This document shows positions 26,955 through 34,990 of a stretch of DNA of 64,000 nucleotides, one piece after another. Origin of the DNA: Ovoidimarina sp038744785 (GTDB lineage Bacteria > Pseudomonadota > Alphaproteobacteria > Rhodobacterales > Rhodobacteraceae); the NCBI GenBank assembly GCA_038744785.1, contig JBCDLX010000023.1:1-64000 (forward strand). Reading direction: 5' to 3'. How positions within the stretch are numbered: position 1 is the stretch's first letter; the number at the start of each line of letters is the position of its first letter. The notes beneath the pieces were generated by a model, which did no database searches, was not told where the DNA came from, and worked only from the letters and a program-made list of their open reading frames with translations. The position numbers were made by a program, and so were the translations under genes.

Positions 26955-27534
26955 GGGCGAACTCCCTCAGCGCAGCGGTCGCGACAAGCCGCATCCCGTC
27001 CCGGCGGCGGCGCAGCAGCAGGTCGATCTCATCAGCGGAATCAAGGATGAACCGCGCCAGCCCACGCATCTGCGCGAGGCGCAATTCGGACAACTCTGCG
27101 TTAGGTGCGGAGCCTTCCCCCTGCCCCGCCCGGCCGGCTTTCATCATCTGCTTGGCGATCTGCACCACGCCGTTGCCGATCTCATGCAGGGAGGCCCGGT
27201 AACGCGCCATCTCAGCCGCCAGCTGAGCATCCGGAACGAAGGTTCCCCCCGCCGCCTGGATGAGCCGCCGGACCCCCTCCGTGCGGGTCTCGATCCCCGC
27301 CGCGGCCAGGACCTCATCCAGCGCCCCAAGCTCCTCAGGAGTCAGCTTCACCGTCACGGCGGCGGTCGCCACGGCCGCATCCTTCTGGCGTTCTTCGTCC
27401 GCCTTCAACGTGTACTGGATGGCCCGCGGCGTGACCCCGAACCGCTCCGCGAGCACCGAAGTCCCCACACCTTCTCCAGCCTCACGGATAATCTCCGCTC
27501 GCTCCGTCCGTGTCAGTCTCTTGGTCCGGCTCAT
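26941..27534 (-). CDS. MobC-like relaxosome accessory protein
   Basis: 197 residues. The N-terminus (RTERAEIIREAGEGVGTSVLAERFGVTPRAIQYTLK) is a helix-turn-helix; the middle (VKLTPEELGALDEVLAAAGIETRTEGVRRLIQAAGG) looks like a ribbon-helix-helix-type segment, and EIGNGVVQIAKQMMKAGRAG matches the MobC pattern of mobilisable plasmids. It would bind oriT in the segment directly upstream and help the relaxase open it, and may repress its own operon. First gene of the mobC-relaxase-virD4 transcript. Confidence 0.78.
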   Translation of the reverse strand: MSRTKRLTRTERAEIIREAGEGVGTSVLAERFGVTPRAIQYTLKADEERQKDAAVATAAVTVKLTPEELGALDEVLAAAGIETRTEGVRRLIQAAGGTFVPDAQLAAEMARYRASLHEIGNGVVQIAKQMMKAGRAGQGEGSAPNAELSELRLAQMRGLARFILDSADEIDLLLRRRRDGMRLVATAALREFAHAAE

Positions 27535-27567
27535 GCGAAGAAAGCCCCCCTATTTCCTGCCACCTTC

Positions 27568-27651
27568 ATTCAAGGTCGCCCCCCATCATACGAAACTATA
27601 TGTAACGGTCAATGCAATATTATTGTAGACTGCCCCCGGGCGACCTTGAAT
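27568..27651. repeat. 14-bp inverted repeat around an AT-rich core, oriT candidate
   Basis: ATTCAAGGTCGCCC (27568-27581) and its exact reverse complement (27638-27651) flank a 56-base AT-rich core that begins 34 bases upstream of the mobC start. The geometry (relaxosome protein gene, inverted repeat, AT-rich melting region) is that of an oriT or a mobC operator. No nic sequence of a known family was recognised. Confidence 0.55.
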
Positions 27652-27666
27652 TCCGCTTCGAGCCGA

Positions 27667-28083
27667 GCACCGCAGGTGCGAGGCCCGGCCCGAAGGGCCC
27701 AGCAACACCGACCATCTCCAACCGCACACCAACCGCCTTTTTTCATGCCCGCGCCCGAGGTTCAGGCCGAACACGCAAGTGTTCGGACGGAAGCGAGGGG
27801 CGGCGCATCTTCTCACCGACGGGGCTGACGGACAGGGTCAAGGGCGGCCAGATTTGGCTCGGCCCAAATCTCTGCCGGAAAAACCGGCGGGCGCAGCCCG
27901 ACTGTTATTCCGGATGGCCCCCTTGAGGCTGGCCGGCAGACCTGTTCCAGGCGATCTCTCATATCCCCTGCCAGGACCGCGCACGGTCCTGACACCTTCC
28001 CGGGGACACCTGCCGAAGGCAGGGGTTCCCGGTCTTGGCGCAGCCTTCCCTGGAACAGGGAAAGGGCCGCCCGTGGGCGGCCC
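27667..28083. other. Array of ten short perfect hairpins
   Basis: Gene-free segment between mobC and the gene at 28099. Perfect hairpins: 27667-27679 (loop GCA), 27687-27699 (GAA), 27767-27786 (8-bp arms, GCAA), 27850-27871, 27874-27888 (AAAAA), 27888-27900 (GCA), 27973-27990 (CGCA), 28009-28023 (GAA), 28046-28062 (GAA), 28064-28083. Several have C-GNA-G triloops, which are exceptionally stable in single-stranded DNA. This suggests function during single-strand transfer: oriT, complementary-strand priming or a single-strand promoter. Confidence 0.6.
28064..28083 (-). terminator. GC hairpin after the gene at 28099, likely terminator
   Basis: GGGCCGCCC-GT-GGGCGGCCC with TTTCCC following on the minus strand, 15 bases past the stop codon of the small gene. 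It is also the last member of the hairpin array. Confidence 0.5.
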
Positions 28084-28098
28084 ATCCTTTAGGGAGGA

Positions 28099-28305
28099 TT
28101 ACTCCTGCGGTTCCTTGGAGCTCGGCGGGAACATCACCAGCTCCTGGACCGCGACGGGGAAGTCGAGCTTGAGGCTGAAGAACTCCGAGCCGTCCCCGTT
28201 GCGGGTGTTGCGGAACATCGCGCCGACGCGCTGGAAGCGGGTGCGCTCCTGACCTTCGTTGTCGGTGAACTTGACGGGAACGGTGGCGACGTAGTGGTTG
28301 GTCAT
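28099..28305 (-). CDS. Small conserved protein with DUF736-like pattern
   Basis: 68 residues with a good ribosome site (GGAGAG) upstream of ATG. The sequence VGAMFRNTRNGDGSEFFSLKLDFPV echoes the GSAW-x-GN-YIS-LKID core of DUF736 proteins, also present in this region at 37549. Function unknown; such proteins are common next to conjugation genes of alphaproteobacterial plasmids. As first gene on the far side of the presumed oriT it could be one of the earliest expressed in a recipient. Confidence 0.65.
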   Translation of the reverse strand: MTNHYVATVPVKFTDNEGQERTRFQRVGAMFRNTRNGDGSEFFSLKLDFPVAVQELVMFPPSSKEPQE

Positions 28306-29158
28306 TTGGGTCTCTCCTTTTTGCGATGGGGATCACCCGGCACGGGGGACAAGGGAGGTCCGCAAACGCAAATGCGGAGGGTCCGCGCGCTTGCCGCGTG
28401 GAAACCGTATTTGTGTTTGCCGGAGCGAAGCGGAGGGGACGGACCGCCCGACCCCGTGCGATCCACATCTATGAGCAAAGAGGGGAGACCCAAATGTGCA
28501 CCCCGCTCCTCAGCCGCCATCGGTCCTGTCGAGTTATGTGAGACGTGACAAGGTCCGCGCCGCTTTCATCCAACGTGCCGGTGCGGTGTTCCGGCCAGGC
28601 CCAATCGGAACGATCGCGATCGTCTGCCTCAAGCTCAGCGTCCCCGTCGCCGGTCTGGCGATCCGGGGCGGTGATACAGCCGCGGGTCTGGCAGCAGGGT
28701 TGTCCGCCCAGACGGGTCGCCGCCATCGGGCGGCGCGGTTGCTGCGCTGCGCCCGCCCCAGCGATCTACACCCGGACGGGCGGATCGCGGGGTTTCTGGC
28801 GCGCATGAGGGCAACCCCGCCGGCTGGCTCCGTCAGGAGACCGCCGCCGGGGCATGCCACTCAGCGTGGCCAGAGGCCTCGTGTTCCGGGTGGAGGCCGG
28901 CACGGCCGGAACCTGCGAGCGTGGTGACGGCGGTGCAACCGCCGGCAGGGGCCCGTCTTGACCGGCGACCGATCACAACCGACCTTCATGTCATCTGAGT
29001 CTGACTGAGGAACCACAGACAGTTGAATAGCGCAGCAGTCCCGCCCGGCCCGGGCCGGGCGGGACTGCTCTCGTGGACAGTGTCGCAGTCGTCGAGTGCG
29101 TGGAAGGTTTCGAGAGAGGGATCACCGGGCAACGGGTCCGCCCGGTGAAAGGCTTTCT
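28306..29158. other. Long gene-poor segment
   Basis: 850 bases in which every open frame looks like chance (Arg/Pro/Ala-rich translations without recognisable domains, no ribosome sites). The only notable structure is the 36-bp palindrome at 29034-29069. The composition is very GC-rich with short CG repeats, in keeping with a non-coding leading-region segment. Confidence 0.5.
29034..29069. repeat. 36-bp perfect palindrome
   Basis: Two 18-base arms (AGCAGTCCCGCCCGGCCC and its reverse complement) meet with no spacer. It lies 90 bases past the end of the gene at 29159 on its downstream side. No T-tract follows on either strand, so it is not a standard terminator. Confidence 0.85.
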
Positions 29159-29404
29159 TCAGGCGAAGAGAGACACGCTGAGGTTCCCGCAATGCGCACA
29201 GACCTCGCGCCAATGGAAGTTGACACTCCCGCCATCGATGGTCTCCCAATCGGTCCGCGACGCGTCTTTTCCGCAGGCGGTGCGGGGGACGACATGGCCG
29301 CCATTATCGTGATGGTCCTTCCCGGTGGCCGTTCCGGGCGGCGACGTGCCCGTGCGGTCGCAATGTCGGCAAAGGTCGTCCTCGGTCTTGTTCTCGTCGG
29401 TCAT
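29159..29404 (-). CDS. Small protein with two CxxC motifs
   Basis: 81 residues. CRHC near residue 12 and CAHCG near 69 could together bind zinc; the middle is His/Gly-rich and polar. No family recognised. Reality is supported by the duplicated leader that ends just before its start, in the same position as the copy before the DUF2493 gene. An ATG start with GAGATC upstream gives only a weak ribosome site. Confidence 0.5.
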   Translation of the reverse strand: MTDENKTEDDLCRHCDRTGTSPPGTATGKDHHDNGGHVVPRTACGKDASRTDWETIDGGSVNFHWREVCAHCGNLSVSLFA

Positions 29405-29418
29405 GATCTCATCTTCAG

Positions 29419-29878
29419 ATGTTCAGGGAACCACCACGTGAGTGTGGTGGCATGGCCGAATGCCTGGTTGCCGAAACTGTCCGGGTCAGGGACGGCGCAG
29501 CCGCCGGCGTGCCGGGCGCAAAAGTTTTCTGGGCGCATCGCTCACCGCAAGCATGGCATCGAACCCCGGACCGCCCTCTCCACCCACGCCGCCCTCGCCG
29601 AAAAGTTTTGCGATCCTTGACGCGGGCGGATTCGGGGGCCATCCGGAGGATATGCTTCCGCACTCATGTGTGTGATTGACGGCAGGTTAGCCCGACACAA
29701 GCAGACAAAGGGCGCTGCCCGGACGCGGGAGGCGCATGGAGCGGCGGGATCGTTTTGCCCCGCAAAACAGACCGGAGCGCAATCCGGCGGAGCGGCCGGG
29801 GAGCGACCTGCTCGCGAGACGGGCAAACCGGATCCTCAGGTGCCACGCCGCGGTGAGGCCGAATGGCCGAATGCGCGA
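29419..29878. repeat. Direct repeat copy 1 (leader of the CxxC protein gene)
   Basis: About 460 bases that align from end to end with 30942-31404. Conserved blocks include CCACCAC-gtgagt-GTGGTGG, GTTTTGC-ccc-GCAAAAC and CCGGA-N6-TCCGG hairpins and two AAAAGTTTT palindromes. The copy ends 14 bases upstream of the minus-strand start at 29404. The remainder of 29405-29997 has a palindrome (ATCGGCCTcAGGCCGAT) and a terminator-like hairpin but no gene. Confidence 0.85.
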
Positions 29879-29967
29879 TCGGCCTCAGGCCGATATCTCC
29901 ACCGTGACTTGGCTTACTGTGCGGGGGAAGGCCGCCAGCTTATGGACAGGCCGATGGAAACGACGAA

Positions 29968-29990
29968 AGGGCCGCGCCGCGCGCGACCCT
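29968..29990 (-). terminator. Probable terminator after the DUF2493 gene
   Basis: On the minus strand AGGGTCGCG and CGCGGCCCT pair imperfectly and are followed by TTTCGTCGTTT, seven bases past the stop codon. Confidence 0.4.
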
Positions 29991-29997
29991 CTCTCAT

Positions 29998-30927
29998 TCA
30001 CTCGGCTGCCGTCTTCTTAGCCGGATCGGCGACCCGCATCACCGTCAGGCCTTTGGCTTCCGCCTTCTGCCCGAGGTTGAGCGCAACCCCGTTGCCGCCG
30101 AATAGCACGACCCCGGTCGCGGCGAACTTGTCGTCCAGCATCTCGTCGTTACACTTGAAGGGGGCCGCCCGCCCATGCGCGGACCAGCGCGGATCGAAGC
30201 GCGCCTGCGCGACGCCACGCGCCCGAGCCCACCGGGCGGCGATCATCTCGGCCCCATGCTTGCCACCCTTGTGGCAGAGGAAGATCTCCTGGTTGCGGTT
30301 CTGCTTGATCCGCTCGCGAACCTTGTCGAGTGTCGAGAAGATGACGTTGATATCAGTCCAGTCGGTCGCCCCCGAGACGATCAGAGGGACCCCCTCGACC
30401 TTCGACTTCGCGGCGGTTTCGCGATCATGTTGCTCCAACAGCTGCCGGGCCTCAAACACGGCCCCGGTCTCCTGAGCGCGAGCGCTGGCCCGCGATCCCG
30501 CTGCCGGGATGAAGGCGTGGCCGGTCTCGACCTCGTAGCATTCCGCCGCCGCCTCGCTCATCACCTCGATGGCCCCGACGATCTCGCGAACCTGCAGGAA
30601 GCGGGCCTGCGCCTCTTCGAGCGCAGTCTCGGCGATCTCCGATCCATCATGGGATTTTGCCAGGGCGCCGATCTTGTCTGCGGTGCGGTCGAGCTCCTTG
30701 CCGAGAGCGATCTTGCGGCGCTGCAGGATCGTGGCGAGCCCGTGCGCCAGAGGTTCGATCTCGGCTTCGAGACCGGTGCCGCGCAGCTGGCCGAGCAGGG
30801 CCTCGAAACTCTCGCGGACGATGCTGTCGGTCAGGATATGATCGTCGGGGATCGGCAGCTCCGCGCCCTTCTCCGTGAGGCCGAAAAGTTCGATGGTATC
30901 GTAGGCGTTCGTGTTCTCGTAGGTCAT
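29998..30927 (-). CDS. DUF2493 / SLOG-fold protein
   Basis: 309 residues from the ATG at 30927; the frame is open much further upstream but that part lies in the repeat. The C-terminal 120 residues (VPLIVSGATDWTDINVIFSTLDKV, then LCHKGGKHGAEMIAARWARARGV) are the YspA/DUF2493 branch of the SLOG nucleotide-binding superfamily, with the GG-x3-GA phosphate-binding turn. The N-terminal half is a helical, charged region. SLOG proteins bind or process nucleotides and are common in plasmid and conflict loci; the substrate is unknown. Confidence 0.85.
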   Translation of the reverse strand: MTYENTNAYDTIELFGLTEKGAELPIPDDHILTDSIVRESFEALLGQLRGTGLEAEIEPLAHGLATILQRRKIALGKELDRTADKIGALAKSHDGSEIAETALEEAQARFLQVREIVGAIEVMSEAAAECYEVETGHAFIPAAGSRASARAQETGAVFEARQLLEQHDRETAAKSKVEGVPLIVSGATDWTDINVIFSTLDKVRERIKQNRNQEIFLCHKGGKHGAEMIAARWARARGVAQARFDPRWSAHGRAAPFKCNDEMLDDKFAATGVVLFGGNGVALNLGQKAEAKGLTVMRVADPAKKTAAE

Positions 30928-30941
30928 GTTGGTGTCTCCAA

Positions 30942-31404
30942 ATGTTCGGGGAACCACCACGTGAGTGTGGTGGCATGGCCGTACGTCTGGTTCACCGAAT
31001 CGGTCCGGGTCAGGGACGGCGAAGCCGCCGGCGTGCCGGGCGCAAAAGTTTTCCGCGCGCAGCGCCCACCACGGGCGCGTCATCGAAAACTGGACCGCCC
31101 TTTCGACCCACGCCGCCCTCGACGAAAAGTTTTGTGATCCTTGACGCGGGCTGATTTGGGGGCCATCCGGAGGATATGCTTCCGCACTCATGTGTGTGTG
31201 TTTTGACGGTAGGTTTGCCCGACGCGAGCAGGCAAAGGGCGCGACCGGACGCGGGGGACGGATGGAGCGGCGGGATCGTTTTGCCCCGCAAAACAGACCG
31301 GAGCGTAATCCGGCGCAGCGGCCGGGGAGCGGCTTGCTCGCGAGACGGGTAAACCGGGATGCCGGGCGCTGCACCGCGGTGAGGCCGCATGGCCGAATGC
31401 GCGA
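30942..31404. repeat. Direct repeat copy 2 (leader of the DUF2493 gene)
   Basis: Partner of 29419-29878, with the same three hairpins and the same distance to the downstream ATG (30927). The long frame extending into this repeat on the minus strand is not credible as coding, since its translation is also echoed in other frames of copy 1. The rest of 30928-31509 shows no gene. Confidence 0.85.
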
Positions 31405-31509
31405 CGGACCGCAGGGCCGTTCTCGCCTGCGACACGCGCAGCCGAGCAGGGGAGGCCGCAAGGCTTAGGAACACCTGTGGCGGACATCAGGGATCAGCCA
31501 CTTGGTTTG

Positions 31510-32307
31510 CTATTCCGCCTGCATGTCCCCGAAGTCCGCGTCGAGCAGATCGATCGTAGGATCGGCCAGGGTGACGAAGCCGCCGTCGACCGCGCCTCGT
31601 TCGATCGACAGGATCGCCTCGGCATAGGGAATCTCGGTGACGGTGACGCCGAGCGCCTCCAGTGGGCCGACGACGAGGCCGCGCCCCGGTTCCACGAACC
31701 TCGGAATCCGTAGCTTGAGGCCCTGCAACACGTCAACGCCCTCAAACTCCGGCTCAAAGACCGTGTCGGCTGCGAACACATTCCGGCCCTTGTCCGGGTC
31801 GTAGAGCAGGATCAAGGGGGTGATGGATTGCTGAACCCTGGCCCAGTCGATCCGACGCAACAACACCCGGTAGGCATCGCTGCGTACCTGTCGATTCGGG
31901 TTCTGGATGAAGACTGTGTAGTACCTGTCCGGGAACACCACCGAGACGGAACTGTGCCTCGTGACCTCCAAATCGTTTGCGGCGGTGGCCGTGGCAGATA
32001 CCGAATACGTCCCGGGGACCAGGAACCTGCACATGAGTTGCGCCGCCACGGCATCACATTGCGCGACATGCGAGCGGCCCACCGGTTGCCCCGCGACACG
32101 CCATGTCAGTGTCGTCACATCCGGATCCGCAGTCGCGTTGAATTCGGTGTCGAGCCCAACCTGCGCCGCGACGCTTGCGGGGGTGATCTCGAGGAACGGC
32201 GGCTCCGCAGGGGCGGCCGCCCGCCCCAGGGCCCACCCGCCGATCCCCACGATCGCGGCCACCGTCACGCCGACCAGAATCTGCCCGCCAAGACTCTCTG
32301 AAGACAT
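31510..32307 (-). CDS. Membrane-anchored protein with Ig/PKD-like domain
   Basis: 265 residues: one membrane helix (about 9-30) leading to a periplasmic part. Residues 40-125 (ITPASVAAQVGLDTEFNATADPDVTTLTW, VPGTYSVSATATAANDLEVTRHSSVSV) have the spacing of a PKD/Ig-like beta sandwich; the remainder (SITPLILLYDPDKGRNVF, GLVVGPLEALGVTVTEI) is not recognised. It starts four bases after the nuclease gene ends, so both are co-transcribed; I infer a surface or periplasmic pair. Confidence 0.65.
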   Translation of the reverse strand: MSSESLGGQILVGVTVAAIVGIGGWALGRAAAPAEPPFLEITPASVAAQVGLDTEFNATADPDVTTLTWRVAGQPVGRSHVAQCDAVAAQLMCRFLVPGTYSVSATATAANDLEVTRHSSVSVVFPDRYYTVFIQNPNRQVRSDAYRVLLRRIDWARVQQSITPLILLYDPDKGRNVFAADTVFEPEFEGVDVLQGLKLRIPRFVEPGRGLVVGPLEALGVTVTEIPYAEAILSIERGAVDGGFVTLADPTIDLLDADFGDMQAE

Positions 32308-32311
32308 CGGC

Positions 32312-33356
32312 CTACTCCGAGACGGTCATCACGATCGGACAATGATCGCTCGGATAGGCTTCCGCAAAGGTCAGGACCTTTCCGTCGGCGAAAGGCTGTA
32401 GGCTCCCGTCGCATCGGGTAAGCGCGGCGCCGGGATCGCGGAACACATAGTCGCCCGTCAGCTCGATCTGATCCGCCGTCAGCGTCACACCTTTCGCGAG
32501 GTTCTCCACGACGAAGAAGTCGATCTCGGCGCTGCTGCGGGGCGTGTAGAGCCATGGGCGCAGCCCCTCGGCCTCGAACTGCGGGTTGTTCGCCATGGCC
32601 TCCTCGCCCAATCGAGCGAAATCGAACGCGAAGGAGGACCAGCACGCGCGTGTCTCGGCACCCGGCAGGATGTGCCCCTGCGGCACGTTCGGGAAGAACT
32701 CCGCCCGGATGTTGTCCGCCCCCTCCAGAAGTTGCCGGTTGAAATCCCCCGCCAGGATGATCGTCGTCCTGGGCGTCCATCCAGGCGCGCAGGCGACGCA
32801 CCTGCTCGCGCTGCGTCGCACAGTCGTCCTCCGTGCCAGGTTCGACGGAATTGTTCTTGCAGGTTGCCTTCAGGTGGATCGACGGGACCAGGTAGCGTCG
32901 CCCGTCGACCGACAGATCGACGCCTACGCCGCCGCGCACCGGGCGTGCGGGCGCGCCGCATTCGTTCTGATGCGGCACGGCGAGCTCATCGATCTGGAAA
33001 TAACCGTGCTCGAACGTGTCCCTGATCGCGATCGCGTTGTATATGTCGTCGGCATCCGCCGCGCATTTCTGTGCGTTCTCATAGCAGCGGGTCTCGAACC
33101 GGAAGCTGTACCCGTCGGGGAGGACCGCTTCCAGCGCCGCGACGCTGCCAATCTCCTGGAACGCGATCACGTCCGCGTCGATGGACGAAATGATCTCCCG
33201 GATTCGGGTGTAGTCATCCGCGTCGCGGTCGAACCCGCGCAGTTCCGAGCCCGGAGCGCCAAGGTTCGCGATGTTCCAACTGGCCACCGTGAAGGGTTCC
33301 GCGAAACAGACGGTCGGCGCGAGCAAACAGGGAAAGACGAAATGAAAGCCCCGCAT
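32312..33356 (-). pseudogene. Secreted endonuclease/exonuclease/phosphatase-family protein, frameshifted
   Basis: A DNase I-like (EEP) hydrolase with signal peptide (MRGFHFVFPCLLAPTVCFAE), VASWNIANLG and IAFQEIGS in one frame up to WMDAQDD (about base 32775), continuing as TTIILAGDFNRQ, SSAEIDFFVV and YPSDHCPIVMTVSE in a neighbouring frame. The catalytic set (Glu in QEI, D and N in GDFN, DH in SDHCP) is complete if the frames are joined. One base too many around 32760-32780, in a GACGACGATC context, explains the break; either a real mutation or a sequencing error. Confidence 0.85.
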
Positions 33357-33470
33357 TTAAAACCCTCTTCTCGGAATTGAAATCATCGAAAAATCGTTGG
33401 TCTTGAGATCAGGATACGACAGTATTGATGATTTCGCGACCCGAGATCCTGTGAGGGCTTCAGAGCGGAC

Positions 33471-33607
33471 AAAAAAGAAAGACGCCATCCCGGGAGGTGG
33501 GATGGCGTCTGATCTCTTCTGCCCGCGCCACGGGAGGAGGTGTGGCGCAAACCTGAGGCCGGTCTCCAGGGAGGAGGAGAGGAGAGCGATCTCAAAAGTA
33601 GGCTAGC
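33471..33607 (-). ncRNA. Anti-Shine-Dalgarno sRNA of the alpha-r14/CcsR type
   Basis: On the minus strand the motif CCTCCTCCC occurs twice (33569-33577 and 33532-33540), each in a hairpin loop: TCTCC/GGAGA arms for the first and GCGCCAC/GTGGCGC for the second. A third, terminator hairpin (33480-33510, 12-bp arms) has ACCTCCC in its loop and a TTTCTTTTTT tail. Three loops exposing anti-SD sequence are the hallmark of the NfeR1/alpha-r14 and CcsR small RNAs, which pair with ribosome sites of target mRNAs. The 5' end is estimated. Confidence 0.8.
33480..33510 (-). terminator. Rho-independent terminator of the sRNA
   Basis: AGACGCCATCCC and GGGATGGCGTCT pair perfectly; reading leftwards the stem is followed by TTTCTTTTTTG. 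Confidence 0.85.
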
Positions 33608-33688
33608 CCGAAATGCTGCGGCGCAACAACGGCAAATGCTGCAATGCAGCTATGCACTTCATGCAATGCTAAACTACGCGACCCTTCG

Positions 33689-33709
33689 TATACTATTGTC
33701 GAGCGACAA
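33689..33709 (+). promoter_or_regulatory. -10 box and operator dyad before the metallopeptidase cassette
   Basis: TATACT (33689-33694) is followed directly by TTGTC-gagc-GACAA (33696-33709), placing a potential repressor site over the transcription start of the plus-strand cassette. A matching -35 was not clear. Confidence 0.4.
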
Positions 33710-33867
33710 ATATGGGTGACCCGTCAATATTCGATATGTGCCCACAAGCGTTTGTCTAAGTACTTGCGAACGCGGAACCACTGAATACGCGACGCCTGTT
33801 CATCCGGCATTTGCCCGGAAAGGCCGACAGAAATAGGCTTTTGCAAGTTCAAAGGAGAGAGTCTCAG

Positions 33868-34986
33868 GTGTTGCGAAGGTTTCAATACATAGACCGCCCC
33901 AGCTTCCCTGACGATCTGTTCGCAGACGTTGACTCGGCACAGTTGCGGATGGCGTTGAGAAACCTCCAGTCCGCAGTGCGTGCCGTCACCGGTGCCATGC
34001 GAGACATGTACGCCTTCCCTGACGGCAGCGATCTCAAGGTTGGCGTCACTCCGGAGACCCACCTGAACGCAAGGGCCCGCCAGTCGCGTGTCGGCGGTCC
34101 CTTCGCGATCGAGTTTACCTCCGGCTACGTCCTTTGGGCGGCCGTCGTAAGCTCGGTACTCGCCCGCATGGTGGCCTCCGGGTTTCGCCTCGAAAGGACC
34201 GTGTCCCTGTCGTTCCGTGACTTCGCGGAGGACGTGGGGACGTCCGGGGTGCAAACCTGTGTCGACGTGACGATCAACGAGATCGGTCCGGACATCGAGG
34301 GCAGCTGGCTCTTTTTCTTCGAGTCACTCTATCTGCCGGTCTTGTTTCACGAGCTGGCCCATATCGTGCGAAGGCATCTCGGCCTGCTCAGACAGCGACA
34401 GGGCGGGGCGGGCCTGTGCATGGTGGACGAGTTGATGAGCCAGGATGTGGGCAACACACCTCCCGGCTTTCCGCTACGCGATGTCGAGATCGATGCGGAC
34501 GTCTACTGCTCGGGTCTGTCCGGCGAGTTCGCCTTCGCGCGATCCGCGACCCTGCCGCGCTGGCAGTATATGACAGGCAAAGAGAACCTTTATGCCGAAT
34601 TCGTCGGATACGCACTCTTTGTGGTCGGCCAGGAACGCATGGCACGCGACAGGATCGGAACCCGCGACACCTACCCGTCGCCAAATCTGCGGTTGCTCCT
34701 GCACTCTGTCGCCCACAGGGCGCGTTGGAATGTGGAACATCCCGAAAGTGACTATTTCGCGGAGATCTTTGAGCCCGCCATGGAATTATTGGCACCGCTC
34801 GAACCGGCGTTCCCCGAGCTCGATCTCCTCCGGGACACGATTTCCAGGGAGGGGGAGGCCGACCTCAGGAAAGAGATCGCCGCCTATTTCGATCAGGACC
34901 CCGAAACGGAGGACGGGCTTTTTGCACCCTTCGCGTCCGACGCGCGATGGAGCGACCCCATCCCGAAATTCTTTGGGATTTCGTGA
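33868..34986 (+). CDS. Predicted zinc metallopeptidase 1 of a three-member cassette
   Basis: 372 residues from a GTG with AAGGAG about 12 bases upstream; an ATG at 33811 would add 19 residues without a good ribosome site. The zincin motif HELAH (about 161-165) sits in a hydrophobic helix, followed about 46 residues later by EIDAD, which fits the third zinc ligand and salt bridge of M48-like gluzincins. The N-terminal 140 residues and the C-terminal 100 are not recognised. There is no signal peptide or clear membrane anchor, so it is probably cytoplasmic. The next gene starts five bases after its stop. Confidence 0.72.
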   Translation: MLRRFQYIDRPSFPDDLFADVDSAQLRMALRNLQSAVRAVTGAMRDMYAFPDGSDLKVGVTPETHLNARARQSRVGGPFAIEFTSGYVLWAAVVSSVLARMVASGFRLERTVSLSFRDFAEDVGTSGVQTCVDVTINEIGPDIEGSWLFFFESLYLPVLFHELAHIVRRHLGLLRQRQGGAGLCMVDELMSQDVGNTPPGFPLRDVEIDADVYCSGLSGEFAFARSATLPRWQYMTGKENLYAEFVGYALFVVGQERMARDRIGTRDTYPSPNLRLLLHSVAHRARWNVEHPESDYFAEIFEPAMELLAPLEPAFPELDLLRDTISREGEADLRKEIAAYFDQDPETEDGLFAPFASDARWSDPIPKFFGIS

Positions 34987-34990
34987 TCGA

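Larger units (their letters stand above)
33357..33867. other. Intergenic segment with sRNA and divergent control region
   Basis: Holds the minus-strand sRNA (33471-33607), then short dyads (GCTGCA-a-TGCAGC at 33638-33650; TTGTC-gagc-GACAA at 33696-33709) and a TATACT box (33689-33694) that could drive the plus-strand cassette. No protein gene is supported here. Confidence 0.6.

Noticed and set aside
26163..27050. 295-codon plus-strand frame across the relaxase N-terminus
   Set aside because: Opposite the conserved His-motif of the relaxase and without independent support.
28496..28927. 143-codon plus-strand frame in the gene-poor segment
   Set aside because: Arg/Pro/Ala-rich, overlaps other equally long frames on both strands, no ribosome site; composition artefact.
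30928..31461. N-terminal extension of the DUF2493 protein into the repeat
   Set aside because: The region is a duplicated non-coding leader; the internal ATG at 30927 starts the conserved protein and the repeat stops at a fixed distance from it.
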